Source: Parvibaculaceae bacterium PLY_AMNH_Bact1
Lineage (GTDB): Bacteria; Pseudomonadota; Alphaproteobacteria; Parvibaculales; Parvibaculaceae
Length of the DNA: 64,000 nt
NCBI GenBank assembly: GCA_032881465.1
Contig: CP126168.1
Location: forward strand, 930,001-994,000
Direction of reading: 5' to 3'
Shown one piece after another: positions 44,044 through 53,661 of this stretch (positions are counted from its first letter, which is position 1; each line of letters starts with the position of its first letter). Under the pieces are notes generated by a model. It was not told where the DNA came from and made no database searches. It worked only from the letters and a program-made list of their open reading frames with translations. Made by a program: the position numbers and the translations under genes.

Positions 44044-44946
44044 TTAAAGGGCATTTTCCTCGGCATAGCCTTGAAGCTCAACCGCTAGAAAGTCGACGAG
44101 GAGCCGGATGCGTCTGCTGGTTCTCAGGTCCTCGTGATAGGCAAGCCACATTTCCATGGTGAATTCGAATTGGTCATGAAAAACCGGCTGCAGATCAGCG
44201 TCCCGTCGCGCAATGCCGGCCTGACACCCCCCAATTCCCGCCCCGGCCCGCAAAAGGGCAAGTTGAGCGAGTTCGGAGTCACTGCGGAGCGTAAACGTGT
44301 TCGGTGGAACTGAAAGCTGCCCGATCCGGATGAGATCCAATATCCGAGAATTATCGTCATATCCGATGATAGACATGCCGGTGATTTCTGATAGGGAGCC
44401 AGGCAAGGGGTGGTCGGCAAGATAGGACCTATGGGCATACAGATTGACCCGCGCATCTCCGACATGTTTTGCCACCAATGCAGTCTGAGTTGGCCGCGCC
44501 ATTCGAAGAGCTACGTCCGCATCGCGCCTCAGCAGATCCTGCTGGCGATCATCCAGGTTCAGTTCAATGTCTATGTGGGGATATTGCATGTGGAAGCGGG
44601 CGAGCATTTCCGGCAGCACTTCCGCACCCATAATTTCACTTGAGGTAATCCGCACCGTTCCGCGTTCCTCCGCAGCTTCACCGCTTGATGTGCGCAGAAG
44701 GGCAGCGGCTGCGGCTTCCATCACCTCCACATGGGGGAGAAGCTCAAGGGCTGCGTCCGTTGGGGCGAGCCCCATGCGCGACCGAGTGAAGAGCGCTGTC
44801 TCAAGCACCGCCTCAAGGCCGTCAATATGGCGCCCGAGTGTTGGCTGGGTGAGCTTCAGCGACGTGGCGGCGGCTGAAAGACTGCCCTTGCGCATGACCG
44901 CGAGAAAGGAGCGATAGAGTGCCCAGTCTGGTTCAATTTCAACCAT
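44044..44946 (-). CDS. LysR-type transcriptional regulator
   Basis: A 300-residue LTTR with an N-terminal winged helix-turn-helix ('FLAVMRKGSLSAAATSLKLT', 'QPTLGRHIDGLEAVLETALF', residues ~12-60) and a periplasmic-binding-like effector domain. It is divergent from the SDR gene at 45040 across 93 AT-rich bp containing two short palindromes, the usual layout for an LTTR and its target. It may also influence the downstream co-directional gcdH and comB genes. The effector is unknown. Confidence 0.9.
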   Translation of the reverse strand: MVEIEPDWALYRSFLAVMRKGSLSAAATSLKLTQPTLGRHIDGLEAVLETALFTRSRMGLAPTDAALELLPHVEVMEAAAAALLRTSSGEAAEERGTVRITSSEIMGAEVLPEMLARFHMQYPHIDIELNLDDRQQDLLRRDADVALRMARPTQTALVAKHVGDARVNLYAHRSYLADHPLPGSLSEITGMSIIGYDDNSRILDLIRIGQLSVPPNTFTLRSDSELAQLALLRAGAGIGGCQAGIARRDADLQPVFHDQFEFTMEMWLAYHEDLRTSRRIRLLVDFLAVELQGYAEENAL

Positions 44947-45009
44947 ACAAAAAAGTATAGATAACCCACATTAATAGGCAATTTATATTCATATATATTG
45001 GACATATAT
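44945..45009. promoter_or_regulatory. Candidate LysR-type operator region
   Basis: Two AT-rich dyads lie between the divergent LysR and SDR genes. ATAC-N6-GTAT (44945-44958) overlaps the regulator start codon, as for autoregulation. ATATAT-TGGAC-ATATAT (44993-45009) lies 31 bp before the SDR gene. Both contain the T-N11-A pattern of LTTR boxes. Low sequence complexity makes them weaker evidence than GC-rich dyads. Confidence 0.4.
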
Positions 45010-45039
45010 CGGGGTGGTAACTGAAACGGAGCTCGCCTT

Positions 45040-46053
45040 ATGACCCAAGCAATCCAGTCCTCGTCAAAGACTCTTCTCATCATCGGTGCCACCGGTGGCA
45101 TAGGTGGTGAGGTCGCACAAGCCTTTGCCCGCGGCGGCTGGACTGTACGGGCGCTTGCTCGAAAGCCAAAAGAGGCCGCAAAAAAGTTCAAACATCTGGG
45201 CGTGGCTGAATGGCAGAAGGGCGATGCTTTGAAATCCAAAGATGTGCTGAAAGCCGTCAGAGGCGTGGACGCGATCTTCCACGGTGCCAATCCACCCGGA
45301 TATCAGAAATGGCGTGAGCGTGCAGTACCGATGCTTGCCAACGCCATTGCTGCAGCGAAAGCTGAAAACGTCCGGCTGCTCTTCCCTGGCAATGTCTATA
45401 ATTTTGGTCCAGATGCCTGGCCCTTGTTGTCTGAAGCGTCTCCACAAAATCCTCTGACCAACAAGGGCGCTATCCGGGTAGAGATGGAGCAGATGATGGC
45501 GGATGCGGGCGTCAAGTCGCTCACTGTTAGGGCCGGAGACTTCTTCGGTTCACACGCACCTGGCTCCTGGTTGCCGAATGCGATCGTGAAGCCCGGGAAA
45601 GAAATTAAATCCGTTACCTATCCGGGTGTGCATAGCAAAGGGCACGCCTGGGCCTATCTGCCGGACCTAGCCGAAACATTTCGACAGCTGATGGAACAGG
45701 AAAACCGTTTGGCAGAGAACGACATTTTCCATTTCCGCGGGCACTTCTTTGAGAGAGGTGTCGATATGGCAAAAGCCATTGCCCGGGTGGCAGGTGATGA
45801 GACCATGAAGGTTAAAAAAATGCCTTGGGGCATGATCCGCCTCGCTTCACCTGTCGTGCGCATGCTGCGCGAACTGCGTGAGATGCGATATCTCTGGCAA
45901 GAAACAGTCGAGCTCGATAACGCAAAGCTCGTCGCCTTCTTAGGCGAAGAGCCGCACACGTCACTTGACCTGGCGCTGTCCCAATCTCTTGAAGACATGG
46001 GGTGCCTTAACGGGACATCTTCTGACATTACAGGCAGGAAAGTGGCGGTTTAG
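45040..46053 (+). CDS. NAD(P)-dependent extended SDR / NmrA-like oxidoreductase
   Basis: A 337-residue Rossmann protein with 'LLIIGATGGIGGEVAQAFAR' near residue 12 (GATGGIG). Then come 'RALARKPKEAAKKFKHLGVA', a 'VDAIFHGANPPGYQKW' segment near 77, and 'RAGDFFGSHAPGSWLPNAIV' near 167. It belongs to the epimerase/NmrA-like extended SDRs. The usual Y-x3-K is not obvious, so catalysis may be atypical or it could act as a redox sensor. GGAG lies 8 bases before ATG. The divergent LysR regulator probably controls it. Substrate unknown. Confidence 0.75.
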   Translation: MTQAIQSSSKTLLIIGATGGIGGEVAQAFARGGWTVRALARKPKEAAKKFKHLGVAEWQKGDALKSKDVLKAVRGVDAIFHGANPPGYQKWRERAVPMLANAIAAAKAENVRLLFPGNVYNFGPDAWPLLSEASPQNPLTNKGAIRVEMEQMMADAGVKSLTVRAGDFFGSHAPGSWLPNAIVKPGKEIKSVTYPGVHSKGHAWAYLPDLAETFRQLMEQENRLAENDIFHFRGHFFERGVDMAKAIARVAGDETMKVKKMPWGMIRLASPVVRMLRELREMRYLWQETVELDNAKLVAFLGEEPHTSLDLALSQSLEDMGCLNGTSSDITGRKVAV

Positions 46054-46062
46054 ACGCAGTTC

Positions 46063-47247
46063 TTAACCGGCTTCATTTTGGAGTACCTGTACGTCTTCCA
46101 GGTCGCTGTCGGCGTCCTTGGAAGAGAGCAGGGGATTGTCGATGCATACAAGGCCGGGCTTGCCGCTGCCTTTGTTCCGCTGCTTGGCCCTGTACATGCT
46201 CTGGTCTGCTTGGGTGACCAGCTCCTCGACAGTGCAAAACTGTGTCGGTCCTGTCGTCGCAATGCCCACACTGGCGCCGCAGGGCGAACTGGCTTCTTCA
46301 TACATGAGTTCCGCAAACCGTTCGGCGATGTCGAGTGCGGAGGAGGCGGGGGCATCCGGCATGAGAATGCAAAACTCATCGCCACCGAGACGGCAGACAA
46401 TATCGCTCGCCCGCGAAGCGCCTTGAAGGTGACGCGCGACCTTGACCAGCAGATCGTCGCCCACCTGATGTCCAAGCGTGTCGTTGAGGAGTTTGAAATC
46501 GTTGATATCGATGTAGAGCAGGGACAGCTCGCGATTGGCACGCTGTGCGCTAGTCATCTTCCGCTTGGCGTGTTTGCCAAAAGCGCGCTTATTGTTCACG
46601 CCGGTGAGTTCGTCGGTAAGGGTAAGCTCTTTCATTTGGTGAGTGCGGCGCGCTACCTCTTCTTCTAGGCCGCGCGCATAGGCTGCCGTTTCGTCTTTCG
46701 CTGCCGTAACTTCACCGCTGAGCGCGTTGATGTACGTGTCAAAAACAAGCTGCGAGTCGAAGAAGAGAATTTTTTGGACCGCCTCTTTCCGCGCATGAAG
46801 TTCGATCGGCGTATCAGAGATTTCGTCCATGATGGCACACAGAACCACATTCAGGCGCCTCAACGCCGAGAGGAAGAACTTTGGCGTCACGCCGATGCGC
46901 CAATGGACTTTGCCAACACGCAGGCGGGAATTCACATAGTCATTGTCATAAATACCGCCAAACAGTTCGACGATGTAGTTCCGCATGGCGCCTTTAAGTC
47001 GTGAGAGTGTTTCAGAATCACCAATAATCAGGGCGATTTCCGGGTCGTCGATTTGCCTGGCGTAGAACTCGTCAATCGCCCAATCCAAACGTTCAACGAC
47101 TGCAGTCTTGCAGGACCGTAATATGGCGACATCTTCACCCTTGAGATCAAACAGCTGTTTGCGTTTTGCGATCTCTCGATCGGAAAATTTCATCTGCTCA
47201 GCAAGTGTTTGTTCAACAATCCTCATGCCACTAGTCCCCAAACTCAT
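46063..47247 (-). CDS. Globin-coupled sensor diguanylate cyclase
   Basis: A 394-residue cytoplasmic sensor. Residues ~10-175 form a protoglobin/globin-coupled sensor domain with a likely proximal heme His in 'RVGKVHWRIGVTPKFFLSAL' near 114. A short coiled helix (~180-215) leads to a GGDEF domain with 'LTDELTGVNNKRAF' and the active RLGGDEF near 287. An inhibitory I-site RxxD (RASD) sits exactly five residues upstream. It should make cyclic di-GMP from two GTP in response to oxygen or another heme ligand, with product feedback. C-di-GMP often regulates exopolysaccharide, but no physical link to the polysaccharide locus is shown. Confidence 0.9.
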   Translation of the reverse strand: MSLGTSGMRIVEQTLAEQMKFSDREIAKRKQLFDLKGEDVAILRSCKTAVVERLDWAIDEFYARQIDDPEIALIIGDSETLSRLKGAMRNYIVELFGGIYDNDYVNSRLRVGKVHWRIGVTPKFFLSALRRLNVVLCAIMDEISDTPIELHARKEAVQKILFFDSQLVFDTYINALSGEVTAAKDETAAYARGLEEEVARRTHQMKELTLTDELTGVNNKRAFGKHAKRKMTSAQRANRELSLLYIDINDFKLLNDTLGHQVGDDLLVKVARHLQGASRASDIVCRLGGDEFCILMPDAPASSALDIAERFAELMYEEASSPCGASVGIATTGPTQFCTVEELVTQADQSMYRAKQRNKGSGKPGLVCIDNPLLSSKDADSDLEDVQVLQNEAG

Positions 47248-47397
47248 GGTCCAACTGGTTTGACGGGAAGCCTAGTCCGATAGTCTTAAAAGAAATAAAA
47301 GTGGTGTTTCACAAAAAGGCAATCGCGTCATTTTGCGTAAGCACGCTGCGGCCGGGGGCATTCATGGTTAATTTTTGGTTGCGACGCTGGAAGACGC

Positions 47398-47432
47398 AAA
47401 AAAAGAGCCCCGCAAAGTGTTCCCCGCGAGGC
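47398..47432 (-). terminator. Intrinsic terminator of the 47459 flavoprotein gene
   Basis: On the minus strand GCCTCGC pairs with GCGGGGC (7 bp, one U-G) around a 12-nt loop and is followed by TC and seven T residues. It lies 27 bp after the stop codon of the nitronate-monooxygenase-like gene. Confidence 0.8.
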
Positions 47433-47458
47433 CCTGTAACTCAAAAAAGTGGGAGCCG

Positions 47459-48430
47459 TTAGCTCGCCTTCGCGTTGAACTGTTCGCGGGCTTCGTCGAA
47501 CTCTGCCTTCATACGAGCAACGAGATCTGCCACAGGCGGCGCATCGTCAATAAGGCCAATGCCCTGACCGCAGCCCCAAATGTCTTTCCAGGCTTTCTGC
47601 TTCATGTTGCCGCCAGATCCAAAGTTCATTTTGGATTTGTCCGCAGTGGGCAGATTGTTCGGGTCGAGGCCTGAATCCGCGATGGAGGGAGCAAGGTAAT
47701 TGCCGTGCACGCCGGTGAAGAGGTTCGAGTAGATAATGTCATCAGCGGCGTATTTCTGCAGGGCCTCTTTGTAGGCCTGATCCGCATTTGCTTCTTCCGT
47801 CGAGATGAAGCGCGATCCGATATAGGCAAGATCTGCGCCGAGCGCCAAAGCTGAAGCGACAGAAAAGCCGTCAGAGATTGCCCCGGACAAGAGGATTGTG
47901 CCGTCGAACCATTCCTTCACTTCACGGACGAGCGCGAAGGGGGAGAGCGTACCGGCATGACCACCGGCACCGGCGCATACCAGGATCAAGCCATCAACGC
48001 CTTGTTCAGCTGCTTTCTTGGCATGTTTCACATTGATGACATCGTGGAACACTTTGCCACCGTACGAGTGCGCAGCTTCAACAATCTCCGCAGGCGGACG
48101 AAGAGACGTGATGATGATCGGCACTTCGTGCTTCGTGCAAACCTCCATGTCATGCATCAAACGGTTATTGGAGGAATGGCAAATCTGATTGACAGCGAAA
48201 GGCGCGACCTTCTTGTCAGGGTTCGCCGCCTGATATTCTGCCAGCTCAGTCTTGATGCGAATGATCCACTCTTCCAGCACAGGTTCTGGACGCGCGTTCA
48301 GCGCTGGGAAGGACCCAACAATTCCAGCCTTACATTGAGCGATGACGAGTTCTGGTCCCGACACGATGAAGAGTGGCGAGCCCACCACCGGGATTTCCAG
48401 TGAATTCTGTAGGACGGGAGGTAGCGACAT
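47459..48430 (-). CDS. Nitronate monooxygenase family FMN protein (copy 1)
   Basis: A 323-residue TIM-barrel flavoprotein: 'IPVVGSPLFIVSGPELVIAQ' near 13, 'FAVNQICHSSNNRLMHDMEV' near 77, 'LILVCAGAGGHAGTLSPFAL' near 150 and 'ALALGADLAYIGSRFISTEE' near 190. This is the 2-nitropropane dioxygenase/NMO family, which oxidises alkyl nitronates with FMN; many members have unknown real substrates, and enoyl-reductase relatives share the fold. It is distantly related to the copy at 49683 (A-G-G-H-A-G versus E-C-A-G-H-P-G). It has its own terminator and lies 128 bp from a LysR gene on the same strand. Confidence 0.85.
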   Translation of the reverse strand: MSLPPVLQNSLEIPVVGSPLFIVSGPELVIAQCKAGIVGSFPALNARPEPVLEEWIIRIKTELAEYQAANPDKKVAPFAVNQICHSSNNRLMHDMEVCTKHEVPIIITSLRPPAEIVEAAHSYGGKVFHDVINVKHAKKAAEQGVDGLILVCAGAGGHAGTLSPFALVREVKEWFDGTILLSGAISDGFSVASALALGADLAYIGSRFISTEEANADQAYKEALQKYAADDIIYSNLFTGVHGNYLAPSIADSGLDPNNLPTADKSKMNFGSGGNMKQKAWKDIWGCGQGIGLIDDAPPVADLVARMKAEFDEAREQFNAKAS

Positions 48431-48558
48431 GGATCAGTCTCCGAGCGATCTGGTTCAACTTTGTTGAGCCGGAATATAGAGCGGTTCCGGCCCAGTGACA
48501 GGTTCGTTTATGATCAGGAAGGCGTTCTTTTTTGAACAGATTGTGTCTGATCCTCTAT

Positions 48559-49467
48559 TTAGGAGACCCGACCAAGCAGGTGATCCCGGTCCTGTTTGCC
48601 ACGCTGGGCGATAAAGTCGAAAACCGTTGAAACGGGTTCTGTTTGGCGAAGGTCTGGATGGGCAAGCAGCCAGACATCTGTTGAGCTGAACAGCTTCTCA
48701 GGCGCAATGCGCACAAGGTCGGGATGCTGGTCGCCAATAAGGCAGGTGAGCACCGTAATGCCCACACCATTCCGCACAGCGCGTAGCTGATCGGCGATCG
48801 ACGAGCAGCGCAGCCAGGTAGGTGCGTCGCGGGTCACATGGTTCGACCATTTGTGAAGCTCGGTTTCTGCAGCTGCGCCCGCAAACCCGATGACGGTATG
48901 CGACGCCCATTCCTCCCTAGAAGAGGGTACCCCATGCGCCTCCACATAGTCCTTGGACGCGTAGAAAGCGACACCGACGCGGGCGATCTTCTTTCCCACA
49001 AGGTTTTCCTGCCCCGGACCATAGAGCCGAATGACGATATCTGCCTCTCTGCGACGCACGCTGGCAGGCCAGGCATCGGTCATATATTCAATTTCGATTT
49101 CCGGGAATGTTGCATGGAAGTCCTTCATATGCGGCATCAGCCAATATCCAGCCAGGGTTGCAGCGGTGGAAACCCGAACAACGCCTTTGGGGCTCTCCCC
49201 TTCTGCTGCTGCAATGCGTTCAGCGCGCAGAGCTGCTGATGCCATGAGATCTGCTTCATGCTTCAAATGTTCACCGGCGGGTGTGAGAGCGTAGCCGTCT
49301 GCGTCACGGACAAAGAGTTTCTGGCCGAGATGCCGTTCCAACTCGGCAATATGACGGCCCACCGTGGCGTGGCTGAGCTTGAGCCGACGGCCCGCAGCCG
49401 AGTGCGACCCCGCGTCGGCAACGGCCAGGAAGGTGCGGAAGAGGTTCCAATCAGCGCCCGTGTTCAT
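48559..49467 (-). CDS. LysR-type transcriptional regulator
   Basis: A 302-residue LTTR from ATG 49467 (MNTGADWNLFRTFLAVADAG). A TTG at 49488 would add seven residues before the usual LTTR start. The helix-turn-helix reads 'SHSAAGRRLKLSHATVGRHI' near 20-40, followed by the effector-binding domain. It is divergent from the nitronate-monooxygenase-like gene at 49683 with ~215 bp between them, and upstream of the paralogous gene at 47459, so it probably controls one or both flavoproteins. Confidence 0.88.
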   Translation of the reverse strand: MNTGADWNLFRTFLAVADAGSHSAAGRRLKLSHATVGRHIAELERHLGQKLFVRDADGYALTPAGEHLKHEADLMASAALRAERIAAAEGESPKGVVRVSTAATLAGYWLMPHMKDFHATFPEIEIEYMTDAWPASVRRREADIVIRLYGPGQENLVGKKIARVGVAFYASKDYVEAHGVPSSREEWASHTVIGFAGAAAETELHKWSNHVTRDAPTWLRCSSIADQLRAVRNGVGITVLTCLIGDQHPDLVRIAPEKLFSSTDVWLLAHPDLRQTEPVSTVFDFIAQRGKQDRDHLLGRVS

Positions 49468-49646
49468 ATGCGATCTCTTCTTGTGCAATTATGAACGGTA
49501 ATGTGGAACGCCCCGGCGGAAAATTCAAGGTGCAGCTATCCAGAAGGCCCGAGAATGGGAAGGAAAATGAGGAGGGATGCATCAGCGGCCTCTATTTGCT
49601 AAATCTGAGGCATCGATTTTTATGGGGCGGCCTGAAGCAGACATAA

Positions 49647-50681
<1,035 letters not shown>

Positions 50682-50702
50682 TCTGAGCAAGTGGTTGAGG
50701 AA

Positions 50703-50730
50703 GGGCTCGGCAGAAATGCCGGGCCCTTTT
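50703..50730 (+). terminator. Intrinsic terminator after the 49683 flavoprotein gene
   Basis: GGGCTCGGCA pairs with TGCCGGGCCC (10 bp with one G-U) around a GAAA tetraloop, followed by TTTT. It starts 22 bp after the stop codon and reaches the stop codon of the convergent AraC gene. Confidence 0.9.
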
Positions 50731-51751
50731 ATGCACCGGCGAGCGACTTGGCATTCTCGCGCAGAGCCGACGGGCGCATGCCGTACCAATTGAAGATGGC
50801 ACGCGAAAAGGAGCTGGGTTCTGAATATCCAAGTCGGTGGGCAATTTCAGTGACGGGCATGTCTGTCTGTTGAAGAAGACGCTCTACTTCTTCCATAGAG
50901 GCTTCTTCACAAAGACGTCGAAAGGTGGTGCCTGCCTCGGCGAGGCGGCGTTGTAAGGTACGCACGCCCAGACCCAGGTCATCTGCAACCTCAGCGCAGG
51001 TCACGCGATGGGACCCTCGCGCGGTGATCGCGGTGCGGACGGTGAACCCTAGCTGATCGAGTCTCTGTTGTGCTTTGAGAAGCGTGTCTCCATGCGCTTG
51101 CAGCGCAGCCAGTAGAGCGGCGTCCGCATGGGGGACTTCGCGTTTGAGGTTTTTATTGGACAAGACATAGCCAGGCTCGCTACTGCCCATTTCAACCGGA
51201 CAGCGGAAGAAGGTCTCATATGCTGATTGAAGCGAGCGATCAGGCGCCGTGACGCGAACAAATTCTGGACGAATTTCGGGAAGACCAGCGTGATGCATAA
51301 GAGACAGGGTGACAGACAGAATTGAGTCTATTTGAAGTGGGTGTGACAGGATCGCTGCAGGTTCTGCTCGGTAAACCGTATCTAGTCCGTCTTTGACCGT
51401 GCGGGCGGAATAAAAACCGTTATTGCTGACCAATCCCTGATAGGTACGGGCGTTGCTGATCATGTCGGTGACTGTTGGACTGTGCAACATCACAAGTGAG
51501 ACGATGTTGGTTGCTTGCAGCGGAAGTGCCGCCCCAACCTTCAGGCCGAGCAACCGATCATCGTTGAGATCTGCCACCAGATGCCAAAGACGCCGCGCAA
51601 GGTTTAGCTGCAATTGCCGGTTTGGCAGACCGGATGCCGTGGGGAGTTCGCCCAGTTCTGCAACAAGGGCCGTCCGATCAAGTCCATGGGCAACAAGCTG
51701 ATCAATCGCCGCGCTCATCCACCCCACAGATATTGTCTGAGGGTTTACCAT
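50729..51751 (-). CDS. AraC-family transcriptional regulator (arabinose-binding-like N-terminal domain)
   Basis: A 340-residue regulator. The N-terminal ~200 residues match the Arabinose_bd-type ligand domain found in OruR/ArgR-like and catabolic AraC proteins ('LARRLWHLVADLNDDRLLGL'). The C-terminal double helix-turn-helix spans ~235-330 ('DLGLGVRTLQRRLAEAGTTF' and 'EIAHRLGYSEPSSFSRAIFN'). The second HTH with 'GYSEPSSFSRAF/I' is the family signature. It is divergent from the TauD-type dioxygenase gene at 51882, and the gap contains paired TGAC-N7-GTCA sites, so it most likely activates that gene. Confidence 0.9.
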   Translation of the reverse strand: MVNPQTISVGWMSAAIDQLVAHGLDRTALVAELGELPTASGLPNRQLQLNLARRLWHLVADLNDDRLLGLKVGAALPLQATNIVSLVMLHSPTVTDMISNARTYQGLVSNNGFYSARTVKDGLDTVYRAEPAAILSHPLQIDSILSVTLSLMHHAGLPEIRPEFVRVTAPDRSLQSAYETFFRCPVEMGSSEPGYVLSNKNLKREVPHADAALLAALQAHGDTLLKAQQRLDQLGFTVRTAITARGSHRVTCAEVADDLGLGVRTLQRRLAEAGTTFRRLCEEASMEEVERLLQQTDMPVTEIAHRLGYSEPSSFSRAIFNWYGMRPSALRENAKSLAGA

Positions 51752-51779
51752 GGACCCACTGAATAGGTAGGAACAGAAA

Positions 51780-51828
51780 ACGTCAAGGGTAATGACGCTT
51801 TATGTCATTATCTTGACGTGCTTTGTCA
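51780..51828. promoter_or_regulatory. Tandem palindromic sites, probable AraC-type operator
   Basis: Two TGAC-N7-GTCA palindromes occur at 51793-51807 and 51814-51828, with starts exactly 21 bp apart, that is, on the same helix face. The first is also the core of a larger dyad whose outer arms ACGTCAAG (51780-51787) and CTTGACGT (51812-51819) are perfect. It lies in the 130-bp gap between the divergent AraC and dioxygenase genes, which fits cooperative binding by the AraC protein. Confidence 0.7.
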
Positions 51829-51881
51829 CTGACGGCGCGATCTGAACGTGCACACTGGCATGGATCAAGAGGGAGGGTCTT

Positions 51882-52754
51882 ATGGCGCAAACACAGGTTT
51901 CAGATTTTCAATCGATCCGGGTAGACGCAAATCCAGATGGGTTTGGCGCCGGTATCACAGACCTTGATATCTCAAAGCCCCTGCCGCCGGAGACACTGCA
52001 GGAGGTGAAAGATGCCTGGGCGGCCCACGGCGTGATCTATTTTCCTGATCAGCCCCTCACCTTGGATGAGCTGGAAGCCTTTACGCTGCAGTTTGGCGAG
52101 TTTGGCGAAGACCCGTTCATCAAATCCATGGAAGGCCGCCCGCACGTGCTCGAATTGCGGCGCGAGCCAGATGAAAAAGCGACCAATTTCGGCGCGGGTT
52201 GGCATTCCGACTGGAGCTTTCAGGAGACACCTCCTGCAGGCACAATCTTGCACTCTGAAGTCACTCCACCTGTTGGCGGCGACACGCTCTACGCGGATGG
52301 CAGGCGCGCCTATGACGATTTGTCCGACGAGATGAAAGCGCGGCTCGAGGGTCTGATGGCCATCCACAGTGCAATCCTCCCGTACGGGTCGAAAGGGCTC
52401 TTCGCTCAGGAGACCGAAAAGCGCACGATGAAAATCATTTCATCGACCAAGGCGGAAACGAAGCAGCTTCACCCCCTTGTGCGCACGCACCCGGTGACAG
52501 GCCGCAAGGCCCTCTTTGTCAGCCCCACCTATACAATCGGTATTGATGGGATGGACGAAGCTGAGGCACAGAAACTGCTGGGCGAGCTTTTTGTCCATAT
52601 GGTTCAAGACAAATATGTCTACCGCCACAAGTGGCAACAGAACATGCTCACCCTCTGGGATAACCGATGCTGTCTGCATCTTGCCGATGGCGGCTATGAC
52701 GGACATTTGCGGGTCATGCATCGCACCACCATCGCCGGAGATGTACCTGTTTAA
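51882..52754 (+). CDS. TauD/TfdA family Fe(II)/2-oxoglutarate dioxygenase
   Basis: A 290-residue jelly-roll dioxygenase. Iron ligands: H-x-D in 'FGAGWHSDWSFQETPPAG' near 108-110, and the distal His in 'WDNRCCLHLADGGYDGH' near 266. The 2-oxoglutarate-binding Arg is in 'VMHRTTIAGDVPV' at the end. 'GDTLYADGRRAYDDLSDEMK' is conserved in the family. Members oxidise taurine, alkylsulfates, phenoxyacetates or other acids, so the substrate here is open. AGGGAGGG lies upstream of the ATG. The AraC regulator and paired operator sites sit directly upstream. Confidence 0.9.
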   Translation: MAQTQVSDFQSIRVDANPDGFGAGITDLDISKPLPPETLQEVKDAWAAHGVIYFPDQPLTLDELEAFTLQFGEFGEDPFIKSMEGRPHVLELRREPDEKATNFGAGWHSDWSFQETPPAGTILHSEVTPPVGGDTLYADGRRAYDDLSDEMKARLEGLMAIHSAILPYGSKGLFAQETEKRTMKIISSTKAETKQLHPLVRTHPVTGRKALFVSPTYTIGIDGMDEAEAQKLLGELFVHMVQDKYVYRHKWQQNMLTLWDNRCCLHLADGGYDGHLRVMHRTTIAGDVPV

Positions 52755-52755
52755 G

Positions 52756-53661
52756 CTAGGTTCCCAGAACCAATACAATAAGGCCAACGATAATCAACAA
52801 CACGCCTGCCGCTTCCTTTGCATTCGCCTGTTCCCGAAACCAGAACCAGGACACCGCAAAAGTGAAGACAAGTTCAATCTGGCCGAGTGCGCGGACATAA
52901 GCGGCGTTCTGGAGTGTCATCGCGGTAAACCAGCCAATGGATCCCAGCGCGCCTGAGATACCGATGGCAAGCGAGGCGGGCCAGTTCTTCAACGTCGCGA
53001 CGAGCGAAGCGCGGTCTTTCCACAACAACCAGCCCGTCATGAGCAAGGTTTGGATTGTGAGAACGACCGTAAGGGTGATCGCAGCCGGGACCAGGAACCC
53101 GTCCATACCAAGAGAGAGGGAGCCCGCCCGGTAACAGACCGCTGCCACGCCATAGGCAGCGCCGGACCCGATCCCCATCAGCGCCGCTCGCTCGGTGAGC
53201 GACGTGATAAGCGCCGACGGAGAGGCTTCTGTTCGTGCCATTGAGATGGCAATCACACCAACAAGGCTCACAGCAATGCCGATGCCTGCACCAAGCGTGA
53301 TGGTTTCGCCGAAGACGAAAATACCAAACAGCGCGGTCTGGACTGTTTCCGTTTTGGAATAGGTGGTGCCCACGACAAAGTTGCGGTGCGCGAACAGGGC
53401 GACGAGCAGGACGGTTCCGATAATCTGCGCAACGCCGCCGACCGTCGCATAGAGAAAAAAGTCAGGCGCTGGCGTGGGGAGGCTGACCTTCGAGGTTGCA
53501 AGCAAGATCCACAAATAGACGATGGCCACGGGCAGACCGAAGAGAAAGCGGACATAAGTGGCGCTGGTGGCGGTGAGATCCTGCGCCAATTGTCGCTGAA
53601 GGGCTGAGCGCAAATTCTGCAGGAAGGCAGCTGCGATGGTGATGGGGATCCATAAAGGCAT
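52756..53661 (-). CDS. EamA/DMT-superfamily permease
   Basis: A 301-residue inner-membrane protein with about ten hydrophobic helices in two EamA repeats. The N-terminal half includes 'YVRFLFGLPVAIVYLWILLA'. The second repeat ends 'GQIELVFTFAVSWFWFREQA' and 'GVLLIIVGLIVLVLG', the usual closing helix. DMT permeases move amino acids, nucleosides or small metabolites; the substrate is unknown. Its start codon overlaps the stop of the GrpB gene (TAATG), so the two are translationally coupled. It converges with the dioxygenase gene, 1 bp apart. Confidence 0.88.
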   Translation of the reverse strand: MPLWIPITIAAAFLQNLRSALQRQLAQDLTATSATYVRFLFGLPVAIVYLWILLATSKVSLPTPAPDFFLYATVGGVAQIIGTVLLVALFAHRNFVVGTTYSKTETVQTALFGIFVFGETITLGAGIGIAVSLVGVIAISMARTEASPSALITSLTERAALMGIGSGAAYGVAAVCYRAGSLSLGMDGFLVPAAITLTVVLTIQTLLMTGWLLWKDRASLVATLKNWPASLAIGISGALGSIGWFTAMTLQNAAYVRALGQIELVFTFAVSWFWFREQANAKEAAGVLLIIVGLIVLVLGT

